64,000 bases of DNA, from assembly GCF_024213375.1 (NCBI RefSeq), contig NZ_JANAVJ010000007.1, positions 1 through 64,000 on the forward strand, written 5' to 3'. A program made the position numbers and the translations under genes. Below, in pieces: positions 50,699 through 60,193 of the stretch (the stretch's first letter is position 1; each line of letters begins with the position of its first letter). The notes beneath the pieces are model-generated. The model saw nothing but the letters and a program-made list of their open reading frames with translations, made no database searches and was not told the origin of the DNA. The DNA comes from Paenibacillus sp. MZ04-78.2 (GTDB lineage: Bacteria > Bacillota > Bacilli > Paenibacillales > NBRC-103111).

Positions 50699-52048
50699 AT
50701 GGCAAACGGAAGAAAGCTGAAGTTGGGCGCAATCATCCACGGCGTCGGAGGAAATATGGCGGCTTGGAGACATCCGAAAATTCAGGCGGACGCCAGCGTC
50801 AGCTTCGAGTTTTACACGCAGCAAGCCCGCAAGGCAGAAGAAGGCAAGTTCGATCTGGTGTTTATCGCCGACGGCTTGTTCATTAACGAAAAGTCGATCC
50901 CGCACTTTCTGAACCGGTTCGAGCCGCTCACGATTTTATCCGCGCTCGGCGCGGTCACTTCGAAGATCGGTCTCGTCGGCACCTTGTCGACCTCCTACAG
51001 CGAACCGTTCACGGTCGCCAGACAGTTCGCTTCCCTCGATCATATCAGCGGAGGCCGGGCCGGATGGAATGTGGTCACCTCTCCGCTGGAAGGCTCCGCC
51101 CTCAACTACGGCAAAAAAGAGCATCCGTCGCATGACTTGCGCTATAAGATCGCCGAGGAATTTTTGGAGGTGACCCGCGGGCTGTGGGACTCTTGGGAGG
51201 ACGACGCGTTCGTGCGGGATAAAGCTTCGGGCGTGTTCTTCGATCCGGGCAAAATGCACCGGCTCGATCATCAAGGGCCATTTTTCTCCGTGCAGGGTCC
51301 GCTGAACATTGCCCGCTCCAAGCAGGGGCACCCGATTGTGTTCCAAGCCGGGTCGTCGGACAGCGGCCGCACCTTGGCGGCCAAAACGGCCGACGCGGTA
51401 TTCACCGGGCACGAGTCGATCGAGGACGCCAAGCGCTTTTACCAGGATGTGAAGACGCGAGCAGCCGCATACGGCCGCAGCGCCGACGATATCCTCATTT
51501 TTCCGGGCATCGGGCCGATCGTCGGGCGGACGCAGGGGGAGGCCGAGCGCAAATACGAAGAGATTGCGAACCTCATGACGATCGAGAACGCGCTGAACTA
51601 CCTCGGCCGCTTCTTCGACCATTTCGATTTCTCGCCGTTCCCGCTCGACGAGCCTTTCCCCGAGTTGGGCGATGTCGGCAGCAACAGCTTCCGCAGCACG
51701 ACGGACAAAATCAAGCAGACGGCCAAAGAGCAGCAATTGACGCTGCGACAGGTGGCGCTCCAGACGGCGACGCCGAAAGGGCGGTTCATCGGGACGCCGG
51801 AAAAGGTGGCCGACCTTGTCCAGCAGTGGTTCGAGGAGAAGGCGGCCGACGGATTTATTATTCATTCGAGTGTACCGGGAGGACTCGACGATTTCGTCGA
51901 GTTGGTCGTACCGATCCTACAGGAGCGGGGAATATACCGGGAGGCGTACGAGTCCGACACGCTGCGCGGGAATTTGGGCCTCGCCAAGCCGGAAAACCGC
52001 CATACGCTCGCCAGACGAGCACCGCAAGATTTTGTGAAAAGCTCCTGA
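50699..52048 (+). CDS. NtaA/SnaA/DszA family FMN-dependent monooxygenase (YtnJ-like)
   Basis: A 449-residue monooxygenase. ATG 50699 ([20 protein letters not shown]) follows GAGGGAGGAATC. MAAWRHP near residue 19-25, [10 protein letters not shown] and [28 protein letters not shown] (cut here at family motifs around residues 100-125) place it with NtaA/DmoA/SnaA enzymes, including YtnJ and YxeK of Bacillus. YxeK-type enzymes open N-acetyl-S-(2-succino)cysteine, so a similar reaction on an N-acetylated S-alkyl cysteine is likely here. It shares an operon with an acetyltransferase and a deacylase that would add and remove the acetyl group. Confidence 0.9.
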   Translation: MANGRKLKLGAIIHGVGGNMAAWRHPKIQADASVSFEFYTQQARKAEEGKFDLVFIADGLFINEKSIPHFLNRFEPLTILSALGAVTSKIGLVGTLSTSYSEPFTVARQFASLDHISGGRAGWNVVTSPLEGSALNYGKKEHPSHDLRYKIAEEFLEVTRGLWDSWEDDAFVRDKASGVFFDPGKMHRLDHQGPFFSVQGPLNIARSKQGHPIVFQAGSSDSGRTLAAKTADAVFTGHESIEDAKRFYQDVKTRAAAYGRSADDILIFPGIGPIVGRTQGEAERKYEEIANLMTIENALNYLGRFFDHFDFSPFPLDEPFPELGDVGSNSFRSTTDKIKQTAKEQQLTLRQVALQTATPKGRFIGTPEKVADLVQQWFEEKAADGFIIHSSVPGGLDDFVELVVPILQERGIYREAYESDTLRGNLGLAKPENRHTLARRAPQDFVKSS

Positions 52049-52093
52049 GCGGATTCGTTCTTGGCAATTCATCATGATTATGGGGGGTACCAT

Positions 52094-52948
52094 ATGAAAA
52101 AAAGATTTCTTTCGGCGTCACTGCTCACTGTCCTTCTTCTGGCAGGCTGCGGCGCTCAAGCCTCTACGGGAGGGGCGGGGAACAAAGAAGCGGCGGGGGG
52201 AGCGGGCAGCTCAAGCGCACCGGCTTCCGCGGGCGGCCAGGCCGTGAAAAAAATGATCGTCGGCACGGGCACGCAGTTTCCGAACATTTGCTTCATCGAC
52301 AAGGACGGCAAGCTGACCGGGTACGACGTGGAGCTCGTCAAAGAAATCGACAAGCGTCTGCCGGAATATGAGTTCGAGTTAAAAACGATGGAGTTCAAAA
52401 ATTTGCTGCTGAGTCTGGAAACGAAAAAGATCGATTTTATCGCGCATCAAATGGAAGTGAACGAGGAGAGACAGAAGAAATTTTTGTATAACGACGAAGC
52501 GTACAACATTTTCCCGAATAAAATCATCGTGCACAAGGACAATAACGACGTCAAGTCGATTGCGGATTTGAAGGGCAAGAAGCTGATCGCAACCGCGACG
52601 AGCAATGCGGCGGCGCTGGCCGAAAAATACAATAAGGAGCACGGCAACCCGATCCAGATCGTCTATACCGGCGCAGGCGAAGACGCGAGCGCGCAAGTCA
52701 AAACCGGGCGGGTCGACGCCATGATCAGCACGCAGTTTGCCATTGACTACTTGAACAAAAGCGTGGACGCTCAGCTCAAAACGGTCGGCGAGACGCTCTC
52801 CAATTCGAAGGTGTATTTCATGCTTCGCAAGGACGAAGGCGAGCTGAAAAGCAGGATCGACGAGGCGTTGAAGGCGATCAAGGCTGACGGGACGCTGGCG
52901 AAGCTGAGCAAGCAATGGCTGGGCGACGACTATACCGTAGAGAAGTAA
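52094..52948 (+). CDS. Amino acid ABC transporter substrate-binding lipoprotein (TcyJ/K-like)
   Basis: A 284-residue family 3 binding protein. ATG 52094 follows GGGGGG. The signal peptide ends LLLAGCGAQ, lipobox Cys19; a Gly/Ala/Ser linker follows and the binding domain starts near residue 52 (KKMIVGTGTQFPNICFIDKD). It resembles the cystine and S-alkyl-cysteine binding proteins TcyJ/TcyK. It is 46 bases after the second monooxygenase and leads the importer genes. B. subtilis has two such proteins in this operon; only one is present here. Confidence 0.9.
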   Translation: MKKRFLSASLLTVLLLAGCGAQASTGGAGNKEAAGGAGSSSAPASAGGQAVKKMIVGTGTQFPNICFIDKDGKLTGYDVELVKEIDKRLPEYEFELKTMEFKNLLLSLETKKIDFIAHQMEVNEERQKKFLYNDEAYNIFPNKIIVHKDNNDVKSIADLKGKKLIATATSNAAALAEKYNKEHGNPIQIVYTGAGEDASAQVKTGRVDAMISTQFAIDYLNKSVDAQLKTVGETLSNSKVYFMLRKDEGELKSRIDEALKAIKADGTLAKLSKQWLGDDYTVEK

Positions 52949-52981
52949 ACCAAATCTCCTTACAGAAAGGTATGGGTAGGA

Positions 52982-53683
52982 ATGGGGAAATCGTTCGACG
53001 CCGCGCTCATAGGGGAGTTCCTTCCTATACTGCTGTCTTACCTGCACATTACTCTGTTTATTTTGGCTGCTTCGCTCTTCTTCGGCGTGCTGCTGGGACT
53101 GCTGATTGCGCTGCCCCGGCTGTACGACGTTCCGGTGCTGAATCGGATCGCCGCCGTTTACGTCTCGTTTGTCCGTGGAACACCGATTTTGATCCAATTG
53201 TTTCTCGTCTTTTACGGGGTGCCTGCGCTGCTGCTTCTCGTGAACTTCGACATGTCGCGGATGAATCCGATCGTGTTCGTCATTATTACGTATGCGCTCG
53301 GCAGCGCCGCCTCGATCTCCGAGGTGATCCGCGGGGCGGTCAACGCCGTAGACCGCGGCCAGCTTGAAGGCGCGTACGCCGTGGGCATGACAGGGCCACA
53401 GGCCTTCTTCCGGATCGTCCTGCCGCAGGCGTTCGTCGTTGCTTTTCCGAACTTCGCGAGCACGGTGATCGGCTTTTTGAAAGATACGTCGCTGGCGTAC
53501 TCCATCGGCGTTATGGACATGATGGGACGGGGACAGACGCTGATTGCGACGACCGCCCACACGCTGGAGGTGTATATCGGCCTGACGATCATATACTATT
53601 TGACCGTGCTCGTGCTGGAGAAGGGCTTTGCGCTGACGGAAATCCGATTGCAGCGGCACGAACAAAAAATCGCGAGCGCATGA
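52982..53683 (+). CDS. tcyL: Amino acid ABC transporter permease (TcyL-like)
   Basis: A 233-residue His/Glu/Gln/Arg/opine-type permease with about five helices. FVRGTPILIQLFLVFYG (about residues 64-80) and the EAA loop QLEGAYAVGMTGPQAFFRIV (about residues 126-145) are diagnostic. It pairs with the next permease to form the channel of a cystine-type importer. ATG 52982 follows AAAGGTATGGGT, 33 bases after the binding-protein gene. Confidence 0.9.
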   Translation: MGKSFDAALIGEFLPILLSYLHITLFILAASLFFGVLLGLLIALPRLYDVPVLNRIAAVYVSFVRGTPILIQLFLVFYGVPALLLLVNFDMSRMNPIVFVIITYALGSAASISEVIRGAVNAVDRGQLEGAYAVGMTGPQAFFRIVLPQAFVVAFPNFASTVIGFLKDTSLAYSIGVMDMMGRGQTLIATTAHTLEVYIGLTIIYYLTVLVLEKGFALTEIRLQRHEQKIASA

Positions 53684-53716
53684 CCGGCTGCCGGTCCGGG
53701 GATGGAGTGAGAACGA

Positions 53717-54427
53717 ATGAGTATCGACATCGGGTTTATTGTGACGGCTTTTTTTGAACTATTGGACGCGCTGCCCTTGACGCTGGTCATTACGATTGTC
53801 CCGCTTCTGTTCGGGTTCGTCATCGGCGTGGCGACGGCGCTGATCCGCATGTACAAGGTGAAGGTGCTTCACCGGATCGCCGACGCCTATGTTTCCTTTT
53901 TGCGCGGAACGCCGGTCATTCTGCACGTATTCCTCATTTATTGGGGACTGCCGATGCTGATCGACAAGCTGTCGACGCATTACGGATGGGGGATCAAGAC
54001 GGCTTCGATCCCGATCCTGTCGTTCGTGCTGACGGCGTTCTCCCTGACGGCCGGCGCTTATATGTCCGAGATCATCCGTTCCGGTCTCCTGGCGGTAAAC
54101 CGCGGTCAGATCGAAGCCGCTTACTCCGTCGGCATGAGCACGCCGCAAGCGCTCAGACGCATCATGCTGCCGCAGGCGATCGGGGTCATTTTGCCGAATC
54201 TGTGCAACCTGTTCGTCGGATTTTTGCATACGTCGACGTTTGCGTTCACGTTCTCGCAGATGGAGCTGCTTGGCAAAGCCAGCGTCGTGGCGTCGAACAA
54301 TTTGAAGTTTCTGGAAGCCTTTATCGCGGCGGCGCTGATTTATTGGGGAATTACGGTCGTGGCGGAGCGGCTGACGGCTTATTTGGAGAAAAGGGTAACC
54401 AAATACAATCGGGGAGGCGTGACATGA
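53717..54427 (+). CDS. tcyM: Amino acid ABC transporter permease (TcyM-like)
   Basis: A 236-residue second permease of the same class, with [20 protein letters not shown] (about residues 57-76) and EAA loop [20 protein letters not shown] (about residues 131-150). Start ATG 53717 follows GATGGAGTGAGAACG. Its stop TGA overlaps the ATG of the ATPase gene (ATGA), which couples their translation. Confidence 0.9.
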   Translation: MSIDIGFIVTAFFELLDALPLTLVITIVPLLFGFVIGVATALIRMYKVKVLHRIADAYVSFLRGTPVILHVFLIYWGLPMLIDKLSTHYGWGIKTASIPILSFVLTAFSLTAGAYMSEIIRSGLLAVNRGQIEAAYSVGMSTPQALRRIMLPQAIGVILPNLCNLFVGFLHTSTFAFTFSQMELLGKASVVASNNLKFLEAFIAAALIYWGITVVAERLTAYLEKRVTKYNRGGVT

Positions 54428-55176
54428 TACGGCTGACGAACATTCAAAAGTCGTTCGGCAAGCAGACGGTGCTGAAAGGGATCGACTTGTCGGTGGACAA
54501 AGGGGAAGTCGTCGTCATTCTCGGGCCCAGCGGATCGGGCAAAACGACGCTGCTCCGCTGCGTCAACCTGCTGGAGCGCCCGCAGGACGGGGAGGTGGCG
54601 ATCGGTGATTTTACGGTCAACTGCAAGCATCCGAGCAAGCGCGACATCTTGACGCTGCGCCGCAAAACGGCGATGGTGTTCCAGCATTACAATTTGTTCA
54701 AGCACAAGACGGCGCTGGAAAATGTGATGGAAGGCCTCGTCATTGCGCAGAAAGTGCCGAAGGAAGAGGCGAGGGAGCGCAGCCTTCAGGTGCTGGAGAA
54801 GGTCGGCCTCGCGGCAAAAGTCGATGCCTACCCCAGCCAGCTCTCGGGCGGGCAGCAGCAGCGGGTCGGGATCGCCCGGGCTTTGGCGCTCAATCCCGAG
54901 GTGATTTTGTTCGACGAACCGACGTCGGCGCTTGATCCCGAGTTGGTCGGCGAGGTGCTGTCCGTCATCCGCAAAATTGCCCGTGAAGGCATCACGATGA
55001 TCGTCGTGACGCATGAGATGAGCTTTGCCCGCGAAGTGTCGAACCGCGTGGTGTTTATGGATGAAGGCGTCATCGTCGAGGAGGGCAAGCCGGAGGACAT
55101 TTTCTCCCGCCCCCAGGAAGAGCGCACCAAGCAGTTCTTAAGACGAATTACGCCGGAATGGAGTTATGTGATATAA
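54424..55176 (+). CDS. tcyN: Amino acid ABC transporter ATPase (TcyN-like)
   Basis: A 250-residue ABC ATPase starting [20 protein letters not shown] at ATG 54424. Walker A is GPSGSGKTT (about residues 36-44), the Q loop [18 protein letters not shown], the signature [15 protein letters not shown], Walker [16 protein letters not shown] and the switch His in VVTHEM. It powers the importer. GGGGAGGCGTG precedes it. The longer open frame starting near 53941 is only the read-through of this frame into tcyM. Confidence 0.94.
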   Translation: MIRLTNIQKSFGKQTVLKGIDLSVDKGEVVVILGPSGSGKTTLLRCVNLLERPQDGEVAIGDFTVNCKHPSKRDILTLRRKTAMVFQHYNLFKHKTALENVMEGLVIAQKVPKEEARERSLQVLEKVGLAAKVDAYPSQLSGGQQQRVGIARALALNPEVILFDEPTSALDPELVGEVLSVIRKIAREGITMIVVTHEMSFAREVSNRVVFMDEGVIVEEGKPEDIFSRPQEERTKQFLRRITPEWSYVI

Positions 55177-55202
55177 ATAGCCAAAATCGTGAGGTGAGTT
55201 CC

Positions 55203-55703
55203 GTGAACGAGGTGTACCGTCAAGCGACTCTGGACGATGCCGAGCGGCTTCTGAGTGTGATTCGCAGAGCTTATCGTAGCATCGGGGAGCTGGAAATCGA
55301 ATTTGCGGCCGTCCATGCGGATTTGGAGATGGTGCGGACGAATATCGCCGAGTATGCCAGCTACGTGCTGGAGATCAATGGGACGATCGTCGCGACCATT
55401 TCGCTCCGGTCGCTGCCGGAAGTAACCGATCTGCCGTTCTTGTACAACTTTGCCGTCGATCCGGCGTATGCGAACCGCGGCGTCGGCAGCAAGCTTCTGG
55501 CCTATGCGGAGGAAGCGGTCGTACGGGACATTCTGCTTTCGCCGGCTGTTGTTCTCGCGACTTCGGCGAAGCATCCTTGGCTGCTGCCCATGTACGAACG
55601 TAAAGGCTATGTGCGCTTCTATGATCGGGAGCTGGGACGGGACGACAAGCTTGTCTTTTTGCGTAAAAATTTGCTGCCTGAAGTCCGCGCCACCACAGGC
55701 TGA
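55203..55703 (+). CDS. GNAT family N-acetyltransferase of the sulfur-salvage operon (YtmI-like)
   Basis: A 166-residue GNAT protein with GTG start at 55203 behind GTGAGGTGAG. The CoA motif is VDPAYANRGVGSKLLAYAEE (about residues 85-104). In B. subtilis, YtmI and SnaA/B acetylate S-alkyl cysteines before oxidative cleavage; position between importer and M20 deacylase supports that role here. The start of the gene is 26 bases after tcyN. Confidence 0.85.
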   Translation: MNEVYRQATLDDAERLLSVIRRAYRSIGELEIEFAAVHADLEMVRTNIAEYASYVLEINGTIVATISLRSLPEVTDLPFLYNFAVDPAYANRGVGSKLLAYAEEAVVRDILLSPAVVLATSAKHPWLLPMYERKGYVRFYDRELGRDDKLVFLRKNLLPEVRATTG

Positions 55704-55721
55704 AACGAGGAGAGGCTGCGC

Positions 55722-56885
55722 ATGAACCCTGAACGATTGCTTCACGAGGCCGAGGAACTGAAGCACGAATTGGTGCGGCTTCGCCGCGACTTGCACCGCC
55801 ATCCGGAGCTGTCGATGCAGGAGGTGGAGACGACCCGCAAAATCCGGGAAGCGTTAAGCGGAGCGGGCATCCGGCTGCTGCCGCTCGACCTGCCTGTCGG
55901 CGTGCTGGCGGAGGTCGAAGGGGCCGAGCCCGGGCCTACGGTGGCGCTGCGGGCGGATATCGACGCGCTGCCGGTGACGGAAGAAACCGGGCTGCCGTTC
56001 GCCTCGGAAATTCCGGGAAAAATGCACGCTTGCGGGCACGATTTTCACACCGCGGCGATGGTCGGCGCGGCGCTGCTGCTCAAGCGACATGCCGCAGAGC
56101 TGAAAGGAACCGTGAGGCTGCTGTTTCAGCCGGCGGAAGAGAAGGGCACGGGAGCGAAAGCGATGATCGGAGCGGGTGCTTTGGAAGGCGTGCAGGCGAT
56201 CTTCGGCATGCATAACAAGCCTGAGCTGCCGGTCGGCACCGTGGGCTTGGCCTCGGGGCCGCTGATGGCCAGCGTCGACGGCTTCAAGCTGACGGTGACC
56301 GGCAAGGGCGGCCATGCGGCCATTCCCGATACGGCGATTGACCCGATCGTCGCCGCCAGCGCGGTTGTAGGCGGCCTCCAAACCGCGGTCAGCCGCAGCA
56401 TCAGCCCGCTCGATAGCGCGGTCGTCAGCGTGTGCAGCTTTCATGCGGGCAGCACGTGGAACGTTATCCCGGACAATGCCGTTCTGGACGGCACCGTGCG
56501 GACGTTCCGCCCGGAGGTCCGGCGGAAGCTGCCGGACTTGCTGGGGCGCATCGCCAGCGGCATCGCTGCGGGCTACGGCGCGGAGGCGCGCCTGACTTGG
56601 TATGCGGGAATTCCGTCGGTTGCGAATCATCCGGAAGCGGTGGAGATCGTCCGCGAAGCGGCGCAAGCTTTGAGCCTCCAGGTGACGGAGGCCCGGCGTT
56701 CCACGGGCGGCGAAGATTTTGCGCACTACCAGGAACAGGTGCCGGGCTGCTACTTCTGGATGGGCACGAGCGGAACGGAGGAATGGCACCATCCGAAATT
56801 TACGCTGAATGAGGATGCGCTGGCGCCGGGTGCGGCTTTATTTGCGCTTGCGGCGGTTCACGCTTTGGACCGTCTCCGAGGTTAG
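55722..56885 (+). CDS. M20 family amidohydrolase (N-acetyl-cysteine-derivative deacetylase, YtnL/SndB-like)
   Basis: A 387-residue zinc amidohydrolase. Metal and catalytic motifs are visible: ALRADIDALPV (about residues 76-86), HACGHDFHTAAMVG (106-119), FQPAEEKGTGAKAM with the general base Glu (137-150), MHNKPELPVG and GGEDFAHYQEQV (about 327-338). Close relatives YtnL and YxeP remove the acetyl group from N-acetylated cysteine products. It ends the sulfur-salvage operon, 18 bases after the GNAT gene, and its stop overlaps by four bases the end of the convergent aldo/keto reductase gene. Confidence 0.92.
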   Translation: MNPERLLHEAEELKHELVRLRRDLHRHPELSMQEVETTRKIREALSGAGIRLLPLDLPVGVLAEVEGAEPGPTVALRADIDALPVTEETGLPFASEIPGKMHACGHDFHTAAMVGAALLLKRHAAELKGTVRLLFQPAEEKGTGAKAMIGAGALEGVQAIFGMHNKPELPVGTVGLASGPLMASVDGFKLTVTGKGGHAAIPDTAIDPIVAASAVVGGLQTAVSRSISPLDSAVVSVCSFHAGSTWNVIPDNAVLDGTVRTFRPEVRRKLPDLLGRIASGIAAGYGAEARLTWYAGIPSVANHPEAVEIVREAAQALSLQVTEARRSTGGEDFAHYQEQVPGCYFWMGTSGTEEWHHPKFTLNEDALAPGAALFALAAVHALDRLRG

Positions 56886-57742
56886 TCGCGTCGGTACCAC
56901 TCGCCGGACATCCACTCGCTCGCTTTCCAGCGCAGCACGTCCGGCGTGGCGAGATGGATGATTTCTTTCAAAAAGCCGAGCTGCTCCGTGTCGGACATCG
57001 GGCGGAATTGTTTGGCGATGGCGAGATTTTTCTCCAGCTGCTCCATGGTTTCCATTCCAATAATGGTCGTGGCTACGGGTAGCGAGAACGTGTACCGCAG
57101 CGCCTGCTCGTACCACGGGGCGAGCTTCCCGAGCGCCATCGCCTTCATGCCGATCACGGCGACTCCTTTCTCGACGGCCCGCGGAACAAATTCGTGCGCG
57201 AAGCTGTAGATGAAGTGGTCGGCGGCGGATAGCGCCACCAAGGCGCTGTCGAAGGGGAACCGTTCGATGGCTTCGAGCTGCACTTCCGGGTTCGTATGCC
57301 CGCTGACGCTGATCGCCTTGATGATGCCCTGCTCCTTCGCTTCGCGCATCGCCTCCATCGCTCCGCCCTTGGCGAAGCACTGCTCCAAATCGTCCATCGT
57401 CACCAGATTATGCAGACGCCATTCGTCGACACGGTCGGTTTGCAGCCGGTTCAGGCTGGCTTCGAGCAGACGCCACGAGCCGTCTCTGGTCCGGTCGTGC
57501 GTCTTCGTTGCGATCCAGACGTCGCTGCGGCGGTGCCGGAGCGCTTTGCCCAGCCGCTCCTCCGACTGCCCGTCGGAATAGCTCGGGGCCGTATCGAAGT
57601 AGGTGATGCCTTCGTCGATCGCCCGGTTAACGATGCGTATCGTTTCCTCCTCCGTACATTGATGCTCGTCCACGATGCGCTGGGCGCCGAAGCCGAGAAT
57701 CGGAAATTGCTTGTCGGACGCGCCGAAAGGTCTATGTTCCAA
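56882..57742 (-). CDS. Aldo/keto reductase
   Basis: A 286-residue AKR protein. The catalytic tetrad lies in FDTAPSYSDGQSEERLGKAL (Asp and Tyr, about residues 49-68), TKTHDR (Lys) and LHNLVTMDDL (His). The expected Lys and His are at plausible spacing, though the motifs are those of the divergent AKR group found in Firmicutes (often with a C-terminal ferredoxin domain, which is not present here). ATG 57742 with GGAGTGAAC upstream. It reads toward the M20 gene and is divergent from the FAD oxidase gene. Confidence 0.85.
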   Translation of the reverse strand: MEHRPFGASDKQFPILGFGAQRIVDEHQCTEEETIRIVNRAIDEGITYFDTAPSYSDGQSEERLGKALRHRRSDVWIATKTHDRTRDGSWRLLEASLNRLQTDRVDEWRLHNLVTMDDLEQCFAKGGAMEAMREAKEQGIIKAISVSGHTNPEVQLEAIERFPFDSALVALSAADHFIYSFAHEFVPRAVEKGVAVIGMKAMALGKLAPWYEQALRYTFSLPVATTIIGMETMEQLEKNLAIAKQFRPMSDTEQLGFLKEIIHLATPDVLRWKASEWMSGEWYRRD

Positions 57743-57826
57743 AAAAGTTCACTCCTTCGGGAATGTAGGTGCTCATAGTCTGATTATACCTAATTATAAG
57801 GCGGTTTAATATACGATTGAAAAGGA

Positions 57827-59038
57827 GTGACCGTTATCCGTACGTCTTACGATGTCATCGTCATCGGCGCAGGCTCCATGGGCATGAGTGCGGGGGCGCA
57901 TTTGGCGCGGAGAGGGATAAGCACGCTGCTGATCGACGCGTTCGACCCGCCCCATGGGGGAGGCAGCCATCACGGGGAGACGAGACTGCTCCGTCATGCC
58001 TACTCCGGAGGGGGCCCTTACGCGGCCATGGCGGTCCGGGCGCACCGGCTCTGGAACGAGCTGGAGGAGGAAAGCGGCCGGAAGCTGTTCTTTCGCAGCG
58101 GCGTGCTGAATATGGCGCCGGCAGGGCATTCGGGACTCCGCGACAAGCTCGAATCGTCGGTTGCGCTTCAATTGCCGGTCGAGCTGCTGCGGCCGGAGGA
58201 GATTGCCAAGCGCTGGCAGGGCGTTCAACTGCCGGACGACTATGCGGGGCTGTTCGAGCCGGAGGCCGGCTATTTGCTCAGCGAGCAATGCGTGCAGGCG
58301 TACCGCGAGACGGCGCTGGCGCACCGGGCGGTGCTGCTTCCGTACACGCGCGTAACGGAGGTCGTGACGGGGAGCGCAGGCGTCACTGTAAAAACCGGGG
58401 TCGGCGACTTCCACGCGGACCGGCTTATTGTCAGCGCGGGCGCGGGAATCGGCAGCGTGCTGCTTCCGTCGCTTGAGCTGCCCGTGGCGTCGGTCCGCAA
58501 AGCGGTCGCTTGGTTTCAGGCTGACGAAGCGCTGTTCGCTTCCGAGCGGTTCCCGGGATTCACGTTAAGCACTCCGGAGGGCGGCTTTTACGGCTTTCCG
58601 AGCATACAAGGGTCCGGCGTGAAGATCGGTCGGCACGAGACCGGTCTTCCGCTCTCGCCGGTCGGGCAGCCGGCTGAATTCGGGACGCTGCCGGAGGACG
58701 AAGGCGATGTCCGCCGGGCGCTGGAGACGTATATGCCGGCTGCGGCGGGCGCTCTGCTGCGCGGCGGGGTGTGCAAATACGAGCTTTCGCCGGACGAACA
58801 TTTCATCATCGACCAAGCGCCGTGCGAGCCGAACATTCAGATCGCCTGCGGCTTTTCGGGTCACGGCTTCAAGTTTGCCAGCGTCGTCGGCGAAATGTTG
58901 GCGGACCGGATCGAAGGAAAACCCGACGCGTTCGATCTAAGCATGTTCCGGCTATCCCGGTTTCAGAAGCAGCAGGTGGAGAACGTTCGGTGGATAGCAT
59001 ATCCGATCGTAAGACATAAGCGCCATTCGTTGGAATAA
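57827..59038 (+). CDS. solA: Monomeric sarcosine oxidase / N-methyl-L-tryptophan oxidase-like FAD enzyme
   Basis: A 403-residue FAD-dependent amine oxidase of the MSOX/SolA family. The dinucleotide motif is DVIVIGAGSMGMSAGAHLAR (about residues 9-28); GGSHHGETRLLRHAY with the covalent-FAD region His/Arg pair and CGFSGHGFKFASVVGEMLAD near the C-terminus are family signatures. It oxidises secondary amines with release of hydrogen peroxide. The start is unusual: an in-frame TGA at 57818 closes the frame, and the only standard start, GTG 57827, overlaps the AGGAG ribosome site. An ATC at 57836 lies at ideal spacing. The protein is about ten residues longer than MSOX. Confidence 0.88.
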   Translation: MTVIRTSYDVIVIGAGSMGMSAGAHLARRGISTLLIDAFDPPHGGGSHHGETRLLRHAYSGGGPYAAMAVRAHRLWNELEEESGRKLFFRSGVLNMAPAGHSGLRDKLESSVALQLPVELLRPEEIAKRWQGVQLPDDYAGLFEPEAGYLLSEQCVQAYRETALAHRAVLLPYTRVTEVVTGSAGVTVKTGVGDFHADRLIVSAGAGIGSVLLPSLELPVASVRKAVAWFQADEALFASERFPGFTLSTPEGGFYGFPSIQGSGVKIGRHETGLPLSPVGQPAEFGTLPEDEGDVRRALETYMPAAAGALLRGGVCKYELSPDEHFIIDQAPCEPNIQIACGFSGHGFKFASVVGEMLADRIEGKPDAFDLSMFRLSRFQKQQVENVRWIAYPIVRHKRHSLE

Positions 59039-59139
59039 TCCGTCAAAACCGGCAACTTAACCTCATTACGTGCGCCAGAATCCCTATATTCATAGTAGGC
59101 ATATGTTAAAATCCTCTTTTCACCGTTCATATTATTCTC

Positions 59140-60110
59140 CTTAGTTTAAGCCTAAGGGAGCAAGTGAAGCTGCAGCGGAAAACGGGGAGAGCGAATTCGA
59201 AGCGCGCACCTGCAAAATCAAAAAGCTTCATGCCTTGATAAACGGAGAGATGGTTCCCGCCGCCAAGGTAACCTCGGGGGATTTAGGCAAAGTATGGGGG
59301 CTGGAAGACGTGCGGATCGGGGATGTCGTCGGCGAGCAGTCTCCTCTCATCAAGCATTTCAGCTTCGCAGTCCCTCAAATGGAGTCGCGAATCGAAACGG
59401 CGGAGCCAAGCCCAAGCAAGGACCATCTGCTGTACAAGGCGCTTATCGGCCTGTCGGAGGAAGATCCGCTAATTCAGGTGATGAAAGATGATGTTCATCA
59501 AGAGCTTTATATCCGCATTTTTGGCGAAGTGCAAAAAGAAGTGATCGAAGCGGCCTTGAAGGAACAGTACGATTTGGAAGTCAGGTTTTCGGAGACCCGA
59601 ACGGTTTGCCTGGAAAAGCCGGAAGGAACGGGTCAGGCGCTGGAGATCATCGAGGAAGGCGATAATCCTTTTTATGCGACCGTAGGGTTCAGAGTCGAGC
59701 CCGGCTTGCCCGGAAGCGGAATCGCCTACCGCATGGAAGTCGAATTAGGCTCGCTGCCGCTGGCCTTCCATAAAGCCATTGAAGAGACGGTCCACCAGAC
59801 CTTGAAACAAGGGCTGTACGGCTGGGAGGTTACCGATATTGTCGTGACCTTGACCCATACCGGTTATTTCAGTACGGTATCGGCGGCGGGCGACTTTAGA
59901 AAGCTGGTCCCCCTTGTATTGATGGTCGCCGAATCTGTTCTAGCGCGCAGCGGACCTATTGCCCGACACTGCCGCAGGACGTCGATGCCGAAGCGCCGCT
60001 CCTTCTGCCTCGGGATAGCCGCAGTCAAAACTGCCGTATCCGGGACGAAGGGGCGGCGTCTTGTTTTCATACACCGAACTGTGAACCGTTGTTCATCCAG
60101 ATTTTTACGA
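59140..60110 (+). pseudogene. Tet ribosomal-protection protein / EF-G-like GTPase, degraded fragment
   Basis: The long frame (open from about 59172 to 60194) carries domains II to IV of a translation GTPase of the ribosomal-protection type: KKLHALINGEMVPAAKVTSG, GDLGKVWGLEDVRIGDVVGE, EEGDNPFYATVGFRVEPGLP and QGLYGWEVTDIVVTLTHTGY, the last being a Tet signature. The GTP-binding domain is absent, family sequence ends near FRKLVPLVLM at about 59930, and short relics of domain V (GGVLFSYTEL, about 60052-60085) lie in another frame. SLREQVKL just upstream, also out of frame, marks a second break. The gene is dead. Confidence 0.65.
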
Positions 60111-60193
60111 AAACTTAATCTCCCAAGCTTTGACAAAATGGTAAAATGGATCTGGGTTATATGCCCCAATATAGAAAATAATGGAGGTAACTA

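Noticed and set aside
49671-50732. 353-codon minus-strand frame opposite the YtmO-like gene
   Set aside because: Arg-rich shadow; the sense strand has intact luciferase-like motifs and good translation signals.
53941-54423. N-terminal extension of the TcyN ATPase frame into tcyM
   Set aside because: The extension is an out-of-frame reading of tcyM; the ATPase fold begins exactly at ATG 54424, which overlaps the tcyM stop.
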